DNA of 64,000 bases from Nonomuraea angiospora (GCF_014873145.1 NZ_JADBEK010000001.1:11036001-11100000), one strand, 5' to 3'; positions 17,901 through 29,056 are shown, counted from the first letter of the stretch. Numbers and translations: made by a program. The notes: generated by a model from the sequence alone, not told the origin.

Positions 17901-20900
17901 GTGGCGGTGGATGGCGAGTGCGTCGAGGAAGGCGTTGGCGGCGGAGTAGTTGCCTTGCCCGGCGCTGTCGAGGGTGCCGGCTGAGGAGGAGTAGAGCACG
18001 AACGCTGCCAGGTCCAGGTGGCGGGTGGCGTGGTGGAGGTGCCAGGCGGCGTCTGCCTTCGGCCTCAGTACCCGGTCGATCTTGTCGGGGGTGAGGGAGG
18101 TGACCACGCCGTCATCCAGGACTCCGGCGGTGTGGAAGACAGCGGTGAGCGGGTGCTCGGCGGAAACCTGGTCGAGCAGACCCGCCACCTGCTCGGAGTC
18201 GGCCAGGTCGCAGGCCGCGATGTCGACGGTCGCGCCGGCTGCTTCCAGGTCGGTGCGGAGTTGGTCGGCGTCGGGGGCCTGGTCTCCTCGGCGGGAGGCC
18301 AGCAGCAGGTGCTTGACCTGGTGTTCGGTGGCGAGGTGGCGGGCCAGGATGGCGCCCAGGCCGCCGGTGCCGCCGGTGATCAGCACGGTGCCGTCGGGGT
18401 CCAGGCTGCGCGGCATCGTGAGGATGATCTTGCCGGTGTGGCGGGCTTGGGCCATGTGACGGAACGCCTGGCGGGCCTGCTGAACCGGCCAGCACCGCAC
18501 GGGGAGAGCGGCCAGTTCCTGGTTGGCGAACAAGTCCAGTTGTTCGGCGAGCATTTGGCCGATCCGGTCGTAGCCGGCGTCCATGAGGTCGAAGCTGCGA
18601 TACCGCACTTGCGGATGAGTTTCCGCCACCTGAGCGGGATCGCGGCGGTCGGTCTTGCCCATCTCGATGAACCGGCCACCCTCAGCAAGCAGATCCAACG
18701 ATGCGTCGGTGAAAGGCCCGGCCAGCGAGTTGAGCACCACATCCATCCCCGCCCCGCCCATCACCGCAGCGAAGGCATCGGCGAAATCCAGGTCACGGGA
18801 AGAAGCGATGTGATCGTCAGGCACGCCCAGCGCCCGCAGCAGATGCTGCTTGGCGGGCGAGGCGGTGGCGAAGACTTCCGCGCCCAGGTGCCGGGCGATC
18901 TGGATGGCGGCCATGCCGACCCCGCCCGCGCCGGAGTGGATCAGCACCCGCTCACCACGCGCGAGCCCGGCCAGGTCGACCAGCCCGTACCAGGCGGTCG
19001 CGAACGCCACCGTCACCCCGGCACCCTGGGCGAACGACCAGCCCGCAGGCAAGGCGACCAGCAACCGCTGATCGACGACCACCCGAGGACCGAACGCGGC
19101 CTCACCCAGGCCCATCACCCGATCCCCGACCCGAACCCCTTCCACCCCGGGCCCGACCTCGGACACCACACCGGCGAACTCGCCGCCGATCGGCTCGCCC
19201 TGCTCGGGCACCATGCCCAACGCCACGACCACATCACGGAAGTTCAACCCGGCCGCGCGGACGTCCACGCGGACTTCACCAGCAGCCAGCTCCCGGTCAG
19301 CCTCCGGCGCCGGGATCAACGCCAGCTCTTCCAGGGATCCCTTGGCCGGGCAGTCCAGCCGCCAGGCTTGCGGCCCGTCAGGCGTCGCGAGATCACCAGA
19401 GGTGTCCGCGCGGGCCAGACGGGGCACCAGCACCCGGCCGGCCCGCACCGCCAGCTGCGGCTCGTCCTCCACGCCCAGCAGCGAGGCCAGCGCGGTGAGC
19501 GACTCGGCCGCGTCGTCGAGGTCGACCAGCAGGATCCGGCCGGGGTTCTCGGCCTGGGCAGAGCGCACCAGCCCCGACACCGCCGCACCGACCAAAGCAC
19601 CACCGGTCTCAGTACCGGTCTTGGTGCCGGTTGTCACCGCGCCGCTGGTGACCAGCACCAGCCGTGTCTCGGCCAGCCGCTCATCAGCCAGCCAGCCGCC
19701 CAGAACCCCCACAACCCGATCCAGCTCCGGCCTCAGCCGGTCCTGACCAGAAGCCGTCGGCAGGCGCAGCACCACCGCAGCGGGCAGAGGCTGGCCGGAC
19801 GCGACCGCATCACCCACCGCCGCCACATCCACGAACTCCCCGACGCCACCACCAGCAGCCTGGATAGCCGCGGCCAGAGCAGGCCACCGCTCACCCACCA
19901 CCGCCACATCCCCGGCCACAGAACCGGCCGGCTCACCCGGCAGCGGCACCCACTGCACGCGATGCAGCGCATCATGCCCAGGCTGCGGACGCGACGACAG
20001 TCCGCCGGCCGGAAGCGGGCGCGAGATCAGGCTGGCGATGATGGCTACCGGCGCGCCGGTGGTGTCGGTGATGTGGATGCTGGTGGCGCCGCCCTCGGCC
20101 GGAAGGACGTGGACGCGCAGCTGCTGAGCGCCGGAAGCCAGGAGCTCCACCCCGTTCCAGGCGAACGGGAGCACGACGCCGTCAGCCTGCTCGATGAGGC
20201 CCGTGGCGTGCAGGGCGGCGTCCAGCAGCGCCGGGTGGATGCCGTACTGGTCTGCTTCGGCGGCCTCTCGCTCGTCGAGCTCCACCTCGGCGAACACCTC
20301 GGCGTCGCGGATCCAGGCCCGCTTGAGTCCCTGGAAGGCCGGACCGTACCCGTATCCGGAGGCGGCCAGCGTCTCGTAGTGGCCGGACACGTCCACCGCC
20401 TGGGCCCCCGCAGGCGGCCACTGCCCATCGGCAGGGCCCGCGGTGCCGGTCGTCTCGGTGAGGGTGCCGGCAGCATGACGCGTCCAAGGCCGTCGACCGG
20501 TACGGGCGTGAATCGCCACCTCGCGGCGGCCGTCCTCACCGGCGGAGGACACCGCCACCTGGAGCTGGACCGCTTCGTCGCCCTCGATGACCAGCGGCGC
20601 CTCAAGCGTCAGCTCCTCCAGCACGGGGCAGCCGACCTCGTCGCCCGCCCGCACGGCCAGCTCGACGAACCCGGTGCCGGGGAAGATCACGGTCTGTCCC
20701 ACGCCATGATCGGAGAGCCAGGGATGTGTGGCGGTCGAGATCCGGCCGGTCAGCACCAGCCTGCCCTGGTCGGGCAGCTCCACCGCAGCCCCGAGCAGCG
20801 GGTGGTCCACCCGGGACTGGCCCAGCCCACCCGCGTCCGACACACCGGTCGTGGCGGGCTCCAGCCAGTAACGCCGATGCTGGAACGCATACGTAGGCAG

Positions 20901-23900
20901 CTCAACGCCTGTGCCGGGCGCGGTCAGAAGCCGTTCCCAGTCCACGGCGACACCGGCGGTGAACGCCTCGGCCACCGAGCGCACGAACCGATCCGGGCCG
21001 CCCTCGCCCCGGCGCAGCGAGCCCACCGCAACGCCTGGCGAGGCCGCCGCGTCCAGGATGTCCTGCACCGCCATCGTCAACACCGGATGCGGGCTCACCT
21101 CCACGAACGCGGTGCGGCCATCGGCCAGCAACGCCCGCACCGCGCCCTGGAAGTCCACCGGCCGGCGCGCATTGGAGAACCAGTACTCCGCCCCCAGCTC
21201 CGAACCCGCCAGCACCCCACCCGTCACCGTCGAATACACCGGCACCCGCCCCGCCCCAGGCGTGATCGGGCCCAGCATCTCCAGCAACTGCTCACGCAAC
21301 GGCTCGACCATCTGCGAATGCGAGGCCACCGTGGTCGCGATCACCCGCGCCCGCACCCCCTCACCACGCAGACGCTCGACCAGCTCTCCAGCGCCTGGGT
21401 CGGCCCCGCCACCGCACACGAAGCGGGCCCGTTGTCCGCGCTCACCTCCAACCCCGCGCCCAGCGAGGCGATACGCTCCCGCACCACCTCAGCAGGCAAC
21501 CCCACAGCGGCGATCGCGCCGCGTCCCCACAACTCGGCGGCGAACAACCGGCTGCGCAACACCACCACCCGCACCGCGTCGGCCAGCGACAACACCCCCG
21601 CCACGCAGGCTGCCGCCACCTCACCCTGCGAGTGGCCCACCACCGCGGTCGGGCGGACGCCGATGGACTCCCACAGCTCGGCCAGCGCGACCCCGACCGC
21701 GAACGCGACCGGCTGCAGCCTCTCGATGGACTGCAGACTCTCGGCATCGGCCAGCACCTGGGCCGGGTCCCAGTCCACCCACCGCCGGATCTCGGCGAAG
21801 CACTCCTCCAACCGGGCGGCGAACACCGGCGACGCCTGCGCCAGCTCCACCCCCATCCCGGCCCACTGCGCCCCCTGACCGGGGAACACCAGCACCGCAT
21901 CCCGCCGCCCCGACGCCGGACCCGACACCGAGCCGGCCACCACCCCGGCACCGGGCTCCCCCGCCGCCAGCGACTGCAGCCCGCTCAGCAACTCCTCCCG
22001 GTCGGCGCCCATGACGACGGCGCGCTCCTCGAACACCGGCCGCGTGCGCACCAGCGACAGCCCGACCTCGCCGATCGGCAACTCCGGCCGCGCCACGACA
22101 TACTCGGCCAACCGCGACGCCTGAGCGCGCAACGCCTCCTCACCGCGCCCCGACAGCACCCACGGCACCACACCCGACACCACAGGAGCGTCCCCGGGTG
22201 CCTCCAGCTGCGGCTCGGGAGCCTGCTCCACGATCACGTGCGCGTTCGTCCCGCTCACCCCGAACGACGACACACCCGCCCGCCGCGGCCGCCCGTCCGG
22301 CTCCGGCCACTCCCGCGCCTGCTCCAGCAGCCGAACCTGACCCTGCTCCCAATCGACATGCGCCGTAGGAGCGGACACATGCAGCGTCCGCGGCAACAAC
22401 CCGTGCCGCATCGCCAGCACCATCTTGATCACACCGGCCACTCCGGCGGCGGCCTGCGTGTGGCCGATGTTCGACTTCACCGACCCCAGCCACAACGGCT
22501 GCTCAGGGTCACGGTCCCGCCCATACGTGGCCAGCAGCGCGTGCGCCTCGATCGGGTCGCCGAGCGCGGTCCCCGTGCCGTGCGCCTCGACGGCGTCCAC
22601 CTCGGCACCCGACAACCCGGCGTTCGCCAGCGCCTGACGGATCACGCGCTCCTGCGAGGGGCCGTTCGGAGCCGTCAGCCCATTACTGGCGCCGTCCTGA
22701 TTGACCGCCGACCCGCGGATCACCCCCAGCACCCGATGACCTGCGGCCACCGCGTCCGACAACCGCTCCAGCACCAGCACCCCGACGCCCTCGGACAGGA
22801 CGGTGCCGTCGGCCTCGTCGGAGAACGCCTTGCACCGGTCATCCCGCGCCAGGCCGCGCTGGTGGCTGAAGTCCACGAGAAGCTCCGGCGTGGCCATGAT
22901 CGTCACGCCGCCGGCGAGCGCGAGCGTGCTCTCGCCGGCGCGCAGCGACTGGCAGGCCATGTGGATGGCCACGAGCGAGGAGGAGCACGCGGTGTCCACG
23001 GTCACCGCGGGCCCCTCCAGGCCCAGCGTGTACGCCACCCGGCCGGAGATGACGGAGCTGGAGTTGCCCGTCCCCAGGTAACCCTCGCTGCCCTCGGGCA
23101 GGGCGCCTGGTGCAGCCGGGGGCCGTAGTCCTGCGGTTCGGCGCCGATGAAGACGCCGGTCCGGCTCTGGTGCAGGGTCTGGGGGTTGATGCCGGCCCGT
23201 TCGACGGCCTCCCAGCAGGTCTCCAGGATCAGCCGCTGCTGCGGGTCCATCGCCACGGCCTCGCGCGGGCTGATCCCGAAGAACGCCGCGTCGAACTCCG
23301 CGGCGTCGTGCAGGAAGTGGCCCACCCGCGCATAGGTGGTGTTGCCGGCGTCGGGGTCGTCGTCGAAGAGCCGGTCGAGGTCCCATCCCCGGTCGGTCGG
23401 GAACCCGGTCACGGTCTCCCGGCCCTCGGTGATCAGCTCCCACAGCTGCTCGGGCGTGGCCACGCCGCCGGGGTAGCGGCAGGCCATGCCGACGATCGCG
23501 ATGGGCTCGTCGGAGCCGACGGCGGCCGTGATCTCGGCGGTTCGCCGTTCGCCGAGCCCGAGCGCCTCGGTGAGCAGGTAGTCGGCGAGAACGGCCGGCG
23601 TCGGGTAGTCGAAGGCGATGCCGATCGGGAGTTCGACGCCGAGCTCGGCGGCGAGCCGGTCGTGCAGTTCGACCGCCGCGAGGGAGTCGAGCCCCATGTC
23701 CTTGAAGGTCTGCTCGGGGGAGACCGTCTCCAGCAGCCCGGGCAGTACGGCGCTCATCACGTCGAGCGTCGTCCGGCCCACCAGTTCGATCAGGGACGCC
23801 CGGCGTTCCGCCATGGAGAGGTCAGCCAGTCGCAGGGTGAAGGCCGTCGCTCGTCCGGCCCTCGTGGTCGGGGTGCCGCTGGCTTCGAATTCGCTGTTTC

Positions 23901-23913
23901 CGGACTGGCTCAT
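11943..23913 (-). CDS. modular type I PKS: loading ACP, module 1 (KS-AT-DH-ER-KR-ACP), module 2 (KS-AT-KR-ACP)
   Basis: Starts the polyketide chain. It has a loading ACP with attachment Ser near residue 77 ([10 protein letters not shown]). Module 1 runs KS about 23510-22230, AT 21900-20870, DH 20810-20010 ([10 protein letters not shown]), ER 19330-18420, KR 18395-17850 with LDD (B-type), ACP 17480-17330. Module 2 runs KS 17255-15990, AT 15240-14210, KR 13230-12700 with Trp eight residues before the Tyr (A-type), ACP 12370-12180, then a C-terminal docking helix. KS triads (DTACSSS, EAHGTGT, KSNxGH) are intact. AT1 has VASH (branched extender), AT2 has HAFH (malonyl). So module 1 should give CH2 plus a branch, module 2 a free hydroxyl. 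Two single-base breaks (about 23100 and 21385) interrupt the frame; homology continues across both. A low-complexity insert lies between KS2 and AT2. Confidence 0.92.
14210..15245 (-). other. AT domain of module 2 with atypical codon and amino acid composition
   Basis: This malonyl-type AT ([19 protein letters not shown]) is unusually rich in His, Thr and Pro and uses mainly CAC, ACC, CCC and CAA codons. The plus strand therefore reads as long runs of GTG/GGG/TGG that differ from AT1 and AT5. A similar short patch occurs at the KR1 end (17650-17960) and its copy in module 5 (34690-35000). It looks like a domain-sized tract acquired by recombination from another PKS lineage. Confidence 0.55.
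15270..15660 (-). repeat. low-complexity Gly/Asn/Thr/Ser-rich insert in the KS2-AT2 linker
   Basis: About 130 residues of G, N, T, S, D and A (for example [16 protein letters not shown]) lie between the KS-AT linker and the AT core of module 2. The DNA is built of degenerate hexamer-like repeats (CCGTTG on the plus strand). Modules 1 and 5 lack the insert. The frame is open throughout, so it is translated as a long flexible hinge if the gene is expressed. Confidence 0.8.
17655..20905 (-). repeat. inverted repeat arm A: DH-ER-KR of module 1
   Basis: This part of module 1, from the end of the AT through DH, ER and KR, is nearly identical in protein and largely identical in DNA to module 5 at 31752-35025 on the other strand. 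Long stretches match base for base, for example the region before the ER at 19312-19600 against 33090-33358. A divergent patch lies in the ER (about 18995-19090). Confidence 0.85.
21381..21391 (-). other. apparent single-base deletion in AT1
   Basis: The AT1 coding frame is lost after GPTQALE and resumes one base out of phase at [14 protein letters not shown]. Inserting one G to restore GAGGAG at 21381-21391 gives an uninterrupted AT with its VASH motif. It is either a sequencing/assembly error in a short GA repeat or a real frameshift that would inactivate the PKS. Confidence 0.8.
23093..23106 (-). other. apparent single-base deletion in KS1
   Basis: The KS1 frame breaks after YGPRLHQAP and continues one base out of phase at [13 protein letters not shown]. 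Adding one C in the C-run at 23093-23106 restores a normal KS sequence on both sides, including the downstream DTACSSS motif. Confidence 0.8.
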
Positions 23914-24007
23914 CTGTTCGACTCTCCATATGAACCGCAGTGATCCTGTCCGCGGCGGTTGAGCCGGGACAGCCGACGATGGATACCTGCAGGGCAGGTG
24001 GGTGGTG

Positions 24008-25255
24008 CTACTCGTACATGCGGACGAACAGCACGTGGGACGAGGAGACGACCCGGTCGCCGCGCATGACGACCTCGGTGGGCGCCGGGCGGCCCAGGAA
24101 CATGAGCAGGCTCGCCGTCATGCCGTAGGCCCCCGCGTTCGGGACGGTCACGACGTCCCCGGGGCGGAGATCGGGTATGGGGACGTTGCGGCCGAGGATG
24201 TCGCCCGGGGTGCAGAGGGGGCCGACGAGGCTGGCCCGCTCCAAGGGCTCCACGGGCTCCGAGGACTCGAACTGGATGGAGACCGGCAGCAGCCGGCCGA
24301 GCCCGGACATGCCGCCCAGCGTGTTGATCCCGGCGTCCAGGATGACGAACCGGCCGCCGCGGCTCTCCTTGACGTTGGTGACGGTGCACACGAGCCGGCC
24401 GCAGTCGCCGACCAGGTACCGCCCGGACTCGCAGGCGACCTGCGGGCTGCCGGTGCGCCAGCCCGCGAAGTGCGAGTCGAGGACCTCCTCGAGCGCCGCG
24501 CGCAGCCCGCCGTAGACGGGGCGTTCGCCGGGGGAGAGGTACGGGGAGGCGAAGCCGCCGCCGATGTCCAGCAGCTCCGGCTCCAGGCCCGTCGAGTCGC
24601 GGACCTCGGCCGCCGCGGTGATCGTGTGCTTGAACTCGGCGATCAGGGATTCCTCGTCCTTGGCGTTGCTCAGCGAGAACAGGTGCATCCCCGACAGCCG
24701 GGTGCCGGGCACCGACCGGAGCTCCGGCATGAGCTCGGGGAGCGTCTCGCTGTCGAAGCCGAACTGGGAGGGAGCCCCCGTCATGCGGATGCTGGTGGTG
24801 GCCCCCGAGGCGGTGCTGTTCACCCGCAGGAGGCAGTCGGCGACCGCGTCCTGTCCCAAGGCGGCCTGCCCGATCCGGCGCAGGTCGTTGACCGACTCGA
24901 CGGAGAAACGGCGGACGCCGGCCTCCAGGGCGGCCTCCACCTCCTCGGTCGTCTTGCCGGGCCCGGTGTAGAGGATGTCGAGCGGGTCGAAGCCCGCCTG
25001 CAGAGCCGCGGCGAGCTCGCCCGTGGAGCTGATCTCGGCCTTGCACGCCGAGCCGCCGCGCTCCCGCAGCGCCTCGGCGATCTCCGGATGGGGGTTGGCC
25101 TTGAACGAGAAATAGACGACCGTCCCCTCGGGCAGCGAGGTGCGGAGGTCGTCATAAGCCGCGACGGCACGTTCGAGGTCGTAGACGTACAGCGGCGATC
25201 CGTAGCGCGCGGCGAGCTCGGCGTCGCTCTTCACGATATCGGTGGCGTCGTTCAA
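24008..25255 (-). CDS. PLP-dependent beta-amino acid carrier-protein decarboxylase (VinO-like)
   Basis: 415-residue fold-type III PLP decarboxylase, related to diaminopimelate/ornithine decarboxylases. The PLP Lys is in YFSFKANPHPE; the glycine-rich phosphate-binding loop is LLDIGGGFASPYLS; the C-terminal region has LVGPLCTPGDILG, the conserved Cys-containing motif, and NAGAYGMTASLLMFLG. In vicenistatin and fluvirucin pathways this enzyme removes the alpha-carboxylate of carrier-bound (methyl)aspartate to give the beta-amino acyl starter. It is not a housekeeping LysA by context: it sits between the VinJ-like peptidase gene and the PKS gene in one minus operon. The TTG start at 25255 follows GGAGAG. 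Substrate (aspartate or 3-methylaspartate) not proven. Confidence 0.88.
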   Translation of the reverse strand: MNDATDIVKSDAELAARYGSPLYVYDLERAVAAYDDLRTSLPEGTVVYFSFKANPHPEIAEALRERGGSACKAEISSTGELAAALQAGFDPLDILYTGPGKTTEEVEAALEAGVRRFSVESVNDLRRIGQAALGQDAVADCLLRVNSTASGATTSIRMTGAPSQFGFDSETLPELMPELRSVPGTRLSGMHLFSLSNAKDEESLIAEFKHTITAAAEVRDSTGLEPELLDIGGGFASPYLSPGERPVYGGLRAALEEVLDSHFAGWRTGSPQVACESGRYLVGDCGRLVCTVTNVKESRGGRFVILDAGINTLGGMSGLGRLLPVSIQFESSEPVEPLERASLVGPLCTPGDILGRNVPIPDLRPGDVVTVPNAGAYGMTASLLMFLGRPAPTEVVMRGDRVVSSSHVLFVRMYE

Positions 25256-25298
25256 GATTTCTCTCCTTGGGCGAGGGCATCAAGAGCGGCGGCCCAAG

Positions 25299-26252
25299 TC
25301 AGGCCAGGCCGGCGAGAAATTCGAGCAGGACCCGCCGGAAGAGCTCCGGCTCCTCCAGGTGCGGCGAATGGCTGGAATCCTCGAAGACCTTTCCGCGGGC
25401 CCCGGGAATGAGCTCGAGGAAAGGCCGGACCGACTCCTGGGTCACCTCGTCGTGCCGGCCCGAGATCACCAACGTGGGCACGTCGATGCCGGGCAGGAGG
25501 TCCATGACGTCCCAGTCCTTCAGGCTGCCGATCACGTGGAATTCGCACGGCCCGTTCATGGCGTGGTAGACGGTCGGATTGCTGAGCGTGTCCATGAACG
25601 TGGCCTTGAATTCGCGCGGCCACGGCTGCGTACGGATCACGTGCCGGTTGTAGAAGACCATCATCGCGTCGAAGTATTCGCGGGTGTCCGTCGTCCCGGC
25701 CGCCTCGTGGGCGAGCAGCGTCTCGTTCACCCCGCTCGGCAGCAGGTCGCGCAGGATCTTCAGCTCTTTACGCCATTCCGGGTACGAGGCCGGCGAGTTC
25801 GCGATGACCAGGCCGCGCAGCCCGGACGGCCGCCCGGACGCGTGTTTGGCGGCCAGCAGACCGCCCCAGGAATGGCCGAAGAGAACGTAGTCGCCGGCGA
25901 TGCCCAGGCGGTTCAGCAGATTGCCCAGCTCGGCGTCGAACAGCTCCGGCGTCCAGAATCCCGGGTCCACGTCGTCGAGGTGCGAGGAACCGCCGTTCCC
26001 GAGCTGGTCGTAATGGACGACCGGCCATCCGGCGTCGGCGAGCTCCGCCATGGGGAGCAGATAGTCATGGGTGCCGCCGGGCCCGCCGTGCAGGGCCACG
26101 ACCGCCGGTTTCCCCTTTCCCGGGGTGCCGGTCACCCGGTACCAGGTCACGTGGTCGCCGAACGGCAGGGTTCCCCTGGCGCTGGGGGCTCGGGCCAAGT
26201 CAACCACCTCATCACGCTCGGCGCGGAGACGGCGCCCCACGCCCGGGTCCAT
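25299..26252 (-). CDS. proline iminopeptidase-family aminopeptidase (VinJ-like)
   Basis: 317-residue S33-family alpha/beta-hydrolase. HGGPGGTHDY is the oxyanion motif, GHSWGGLLAAKHA holds the nucleophilic Ser, SGRHDEVT the Asp and SSHSPHLEEP the His. A cap domain of about 100 residues lies between. In macrolactam pathways the VinJ homologue hydrolyses the terminal aminoacyl (alanyl) group from the finished PKS chain, freeing the amine for ring closure by the thioesterase. It is the first gene of the minus operon and is divergent from the PucR-type regulator. The ATG at 26252 has no strong ribosome-binding site; the in-frame GTG at codon 16 (about 26207) is an alternative start. Confidence 0.87.
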   Translation of the reverse strand: MDPGVGRRLRAERDEVVDLARAPSARGTLPFGDHVTWYRVTGTPGKGKPAVVALHGGPGGTHDYLLPMAELADAGWPVVHYDQLGNGGSSHLDDVDPGFWTPELFDAELGNLLNRLGIAGDYVLFGHSWGGLLAAKHASGRPSGLRGLVIANSPASYPEWRKELKILRDLLPSGVNETLLAHEAAGTTDTREYFDAMMVFYNRHVIRTQPWPREFKATFMDTLSNPTVYHAMNGPCEFHVIGSLKDWDVMDLLPGIDVPTLVISGRHDEVTQESVRPFLELIPGARGKVFEDSSHSPHLEEPELFRRVLLEFLAGLA

Positions 26253-26503
26253 TCATCGAAATGCCGCCCAATGCGCAGGTGAGCGGCCCTGCCGACGCTA
26301 GGTGAAGGCCGATCGAGGGCGGACCCCTATCCGACCCGTGCGTATCCCCTATAGGGCGGGATTCCGTTCCCCGGACCCGCCGGGAAACCCCGGCATCCGT
26401 ATACCGTTCGGTTGCGAACATTCACCCCGAATGGCGACCGCCGGGCGCGGCGTCGCTTTTTCCGAGCCCGAGTGAACGCAAAATCAGAGCCGAGGTCGAC
26501 CAG
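26253..26503. promoter_or_regulatory. divergent promoter region with two CCCCTA (TAGGGG) sites
   Basis: This lies between the minus PKS/starter operon and the PucR-type regulator. CCCCTA occurs at 26324-26329 and 26346-26351, exactly 22 bp (two helical turns) apart; the second is part of the palindrome CCCTATAGGG at 26347-26356. These match the TAGGGG repeats upstream of three other cluster operons. The part next to the regulator is AT-richer; GAGG at 26491-26494 serves as its ribosome-binding site. Confidence 0.5.
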
Positions 26504-27559
26504 ATGAAGCACCTGCTGTTACGCCTTTCCGAACTCGACGCCCACGCGGGTGACGAGCTCAGGGTGATCAGCTTCTTCGACGTGCTCCTGCAGAACGGCA
26601 CCGATCTGGACCGGCTCCTGCTGGAGGCCGCGCGGCTCGCGGAATGCCCCGTAGGGGTGAGCGTTCCCGGTCTGGGGGTGCATCGGCGGGTGAGCGCCGG
26701 CGGCGGCGCGCTCGACGGGCCCGCCGACCCGGGTGCCAAGAGGCACGAGCTCGTGAACGGCGGCGAGGTGTGGATCGAGCGGCGCGGCCAGGCGTACCCG
26801 ATCGACGCCATGCTCCTCGAACGGTTCGCCATCGCCTGCGCCGCCGTCCTGGGCAGGCGGGAGCCCGCCCCGGCGTTCGGCGACCCCGCGCTCGTCGAAC
26901 TCGTCCTCGGCACGGCCGTCGACGAGGCCGGCCGCTCCCGGGCGCTGAAGCTCCTCGGGCTGAGGCCGGATCGTCCCGTGCAGGTGTTCGCCGTCGCCGG
27001 TGACGCCTCCGGGCTCGGCGGCAGGGTGGCCCGTCTCGGGCAGGTGTACGGGGTCATCGTCTCCGGCCCGCCCTGGCCCGACGCTCACGCGAGCACGAGC
27101 TCGGCGGTCGGGGTGAGCCCGCGCGTTCCGCCCGCGAGCGCCGCCCGGGCCTGGCACATGGCGCGTACGGCACTGCGCTTCGCCGGCCCGGGCGAGCTGT
27201 GGGGCAGGGTCGTCCACTGGGACCGGCTGGGCGGCTTCGCCCTCCTCGCCGAGCACCTGCCGTACGAGGCCATCGGCGCTTCCCCGGACGTCGCCGCACT
27301 GGAGCGCCTGGCGCAAGGGGCCAACGGGGACTCCGTCCTGGCGACGCTGGACGTCTTCGCGGCCAGCGACTCCATCCGCCAGACCGCCTCCCGGCTCTAC
27401 ATCCACCGCAGCTCCGTCGCCGCCCGGCTGGCCCGGGCCGAGAGCGAGCTCGGCTTCCCCGTGCAGCCGGCCGAGGGCCGCGCCCGCCTGGCCCTCGCAC
27501 TCACGCTGCGACGGCTCGGCGAGCACCCCAGTACGGCGGAAGCCCCCAGGGGGGCCTGA
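26504..27559 (+). CDS. PucR-type helix-turn-helix transcriptional regulator
   Basis: 351-residue regulator. The C-terminal 60 residues contain the PucR HTH signature: LATLDVFAASDSIRQTASRL followed by YIHRSSVAARLARAESELGF. The middle (about residues 120-250) resembles the GGDEF-like/linker region of such proteins and the N-terminus has no recognisable ligand domain. PucR/CdaR-type proteins in clusters are commonly activators. It is divergent from the starter/PKS operon and immediately before the glycosyltransferase-PKS operon, so it is well placed to control both. The TAGGGG sites flank it on both sides (26324-26351 and 27569-27574). The ATG at 26504 is chosen for the upstream GAGG. Confidence 0.82.
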   Translation: MKHLLLRLSELDAHAGDELRVISFFDVLLQNGTDLDRLLLEAARLAECPVGVSVPGLGVHRRVSAGGGALDGPADPGAKRHELVNGGEVWIERRGQAYPIDAMLLERFAIACAAVLGRREPAPAFGDPALVELVLGTAVDEAGRSRALKLLGLRPDRPVQVFAVAGDASGLGGRVARLGQVYGVIVSGPPWPDAHASTSSAVGVSPRVPPASAARAWHMARTALRFAGPGELWGRVVHWDRLGGFALLAEHLPYEAIGASPDVAALERLAQGANGDSVLATLDVFAASDSIRQTASRLYIHRSSVAARLARAESELGFPVQPAEGRARLALALTLRRLGEHPSTAEAPRGA

Positions 27560-27717
27560 GGGGTGATCTAGGGGTCGGTGCCTCTCACGTGGCTGATTAC
27601 TGTCTCGTGAGAGTCGATGGGGCTCTGGCGGCCCTGCTCACGACATCCACCTGTGAGCGGGAGGGCGCATTGCGCGCCGCCGCCCGGCCGACCTTGTACC
27701 TGCCGGAAGGATGCGGA
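27560..27717 (+). promoter_or_regulatory. putative promoter/operator of the glycosyltransferase-PKS operon
   Basis: 158-bp gap carrying CTGAGGGG at 27556-27563 and CTAGGGG at 27568-27574, about one helical turn apart, matching the repeated cluster motif. GGAAGG at 27705-27710 is the ribosome-binding site that supports the ATG at 27718. No -10/-35 pair can be assigned with confidence. Confidence 0.45.
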
Positions 27718-28995
27718 ATGCGCGTCGTTGTCACCCAACTCGCGGCCAGCGCTCATCTCAACCTCGTGGTGCCGCTCGGCTGGGCGCTCAAGGCCGCGGG
27801 CCACGACGTCGTCATCGCGGCCCAACCCGACATCATGCCCCTGGTGCAGCAGACGGGACTGATGGGCGTCGCCGTCGGCGACGAGGCGAGATACGCCGAG
27901 CGCGTCGCGGCGATGGCACCCGAGGAGACCATCTACGGGTCCGGATACTCCATCACGGAGATCCGGCCCGAGGTCCTCACCTACGAGTACGTGCGCGACT
28001 GCCTCGCGGCCTTCGCCTCCCCGATGGCGCTGGACGTGAACACCGACGAGTCCGTCTTCGACGGCATGGTCGACTTCTGCCGCTCGTGGCGCCCTGACCT
28101 GGTCATCTGGGACAGCATGACGTACACGGGACCGGTGGCGGCGGCGGCCTGCGGCGCCGCGCACGCCCGGACGACCATCGGCCGCGACCACTGGGGCCGC
28201 TTACGCGAGCTGTTCCTGCGCCTGCGGGCCGAGCGCCCCGAGGCCGCCGGCGAGGACCCGGTGCGCGACTGGCTCACCGCCAAACTGGAGAAGTACGGCT
28301 GCGAGTACGACGACGACCTCGTCCTCGGCCAGACGACCATCGACTCGCTCCCGTCCTGGCTGCGCCTGCCGGCGGACTACGACTACCTGCCCGTGCGCTA
28401 CGTCGCGTACAACGGCCCCGGGACCATCCCCGACTGGCTGCGGGCGGAGCCGGAGCGGCCGCGGGTCTGCGTCACCCTGGGCAACTCCTACCAGGAGGTG
28501 TGGGCCGGCCGCGCGAAGCTGGGCTACCCCGACCTGTTCGAGGCCGTCGCCGACCTGGACATCGAGGTCGTCGCCCTGCTGGGCCCCGCTTCCGTCCCCG
28601 CCGGGGCCACGGTCCCCGACAACGTCCGGATCCCCGGGTTCGTGCCGCTGGACCCGCTGCTCAAGAGCTGCTCGGCGATCGTCCACCACGCGGGGACGGG
28701 CAGCACCCTGACGGCGCTGCTCAACGGCGTCCCGCAGCTCATCATCCCGCACGCGCTGCACGACGAGGACCAGGTCGCGGACGCCATCGAAGCGCACGGC
28801 GTGGGCGTGCACCTCCCGCCGGACCGGTTCTCGGCCGAAACGCTGCGCACCGAGCTGCAGCGGATCCTGAACGACTCCACCTTCACCGAGCGCGCACAGA
28901 AGACCAGTCAGGAGATACGGGAGACCCCGACCCCGCACGACCTGGTCAAGGACCTGGAAGAGCACGTGCTCCGCCACCGGCGGACAGCCGGCTAG
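27718..28995 (+). CDS. family 1 (GT-B) glycosyltransferase for the macrolactam aminosugar
   Basis: 425-residue macrolide-type glycosyltransferase of the DesVII/EryCIII group. The N-terminal acceptor domain has the usual start [22 protein letters not shown] with its His; the C-terminal donor-binding motif is [24 protein letters not shown] followed by DEDQVADAI. It should attach the dTDP-amino-deoxysugar to a hydroxyl of the aglycone; by module logic the hydroxyl made by module 2 is the likely site. Many relatives need a P450-like helper protein; none is in the window. The gene lies 61 bp before the last PKS gene in one operon. The ATG at 27718 has GGAAGG upstream. Confidence 0.9.
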   Translation: MRVVVTQLAASAHLNLVVPLGWALKAAGHDVVIAAQPDIMPLVQQTGLMGVAVGDEARYAERVAAMAPEETIYGSGYSITEIRPEVLTYEYVRDCLAAFASPMALDVNTDESVFDGMVDFCRSWRPDLVIWDSMTYTGPVAAAACGAAHARTTIGRDHWGRLRELFLRLRAERPEAAGEDPVRDWLTAKLEKYGCEYDDDLVLGQTTIDSLPSWLRLPADYDYLPVRYVAYNGPGTIPDWLRAEPERPRVCVTLGNSYQEVWAGRAKLGYPDLFEAVADLDIEVVALLGPASVPAGATVPDNVRIPGFVPLDPLLKSCSAIVHHAGTGSTLTALLNGVPQLIIPHALHDEDQVADAIEAHGVGVHLPPDRFSAETLRTELQRILNDSTFTERAQKTSQEIRETPTPHDLVKDLEEHVLRHRRTAG

Positions 28996-29056
28996 ACCGC
29001 GCAGGCTCACGTCCGTCCCGTTCCGCCTCACTACCTCAAGGCTGGTTGAGAATCCC

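Noticed and set aside
18018..21878. 1286-codon plus-strand frame opposite module 1
   Set aside because: Shadow of third-position GC bias; the minus strand has conserved DH, ER and KR motifs. A matching shadow exists opposite module 5.
24008..25255. Housekeeping diaminopimelate decarboxylase (lysA)
   Set aside because: The fold is the same, but the gene lies between the VinJ-like peptidase and the PKS in one operon, with the other starter genes in the cluster.
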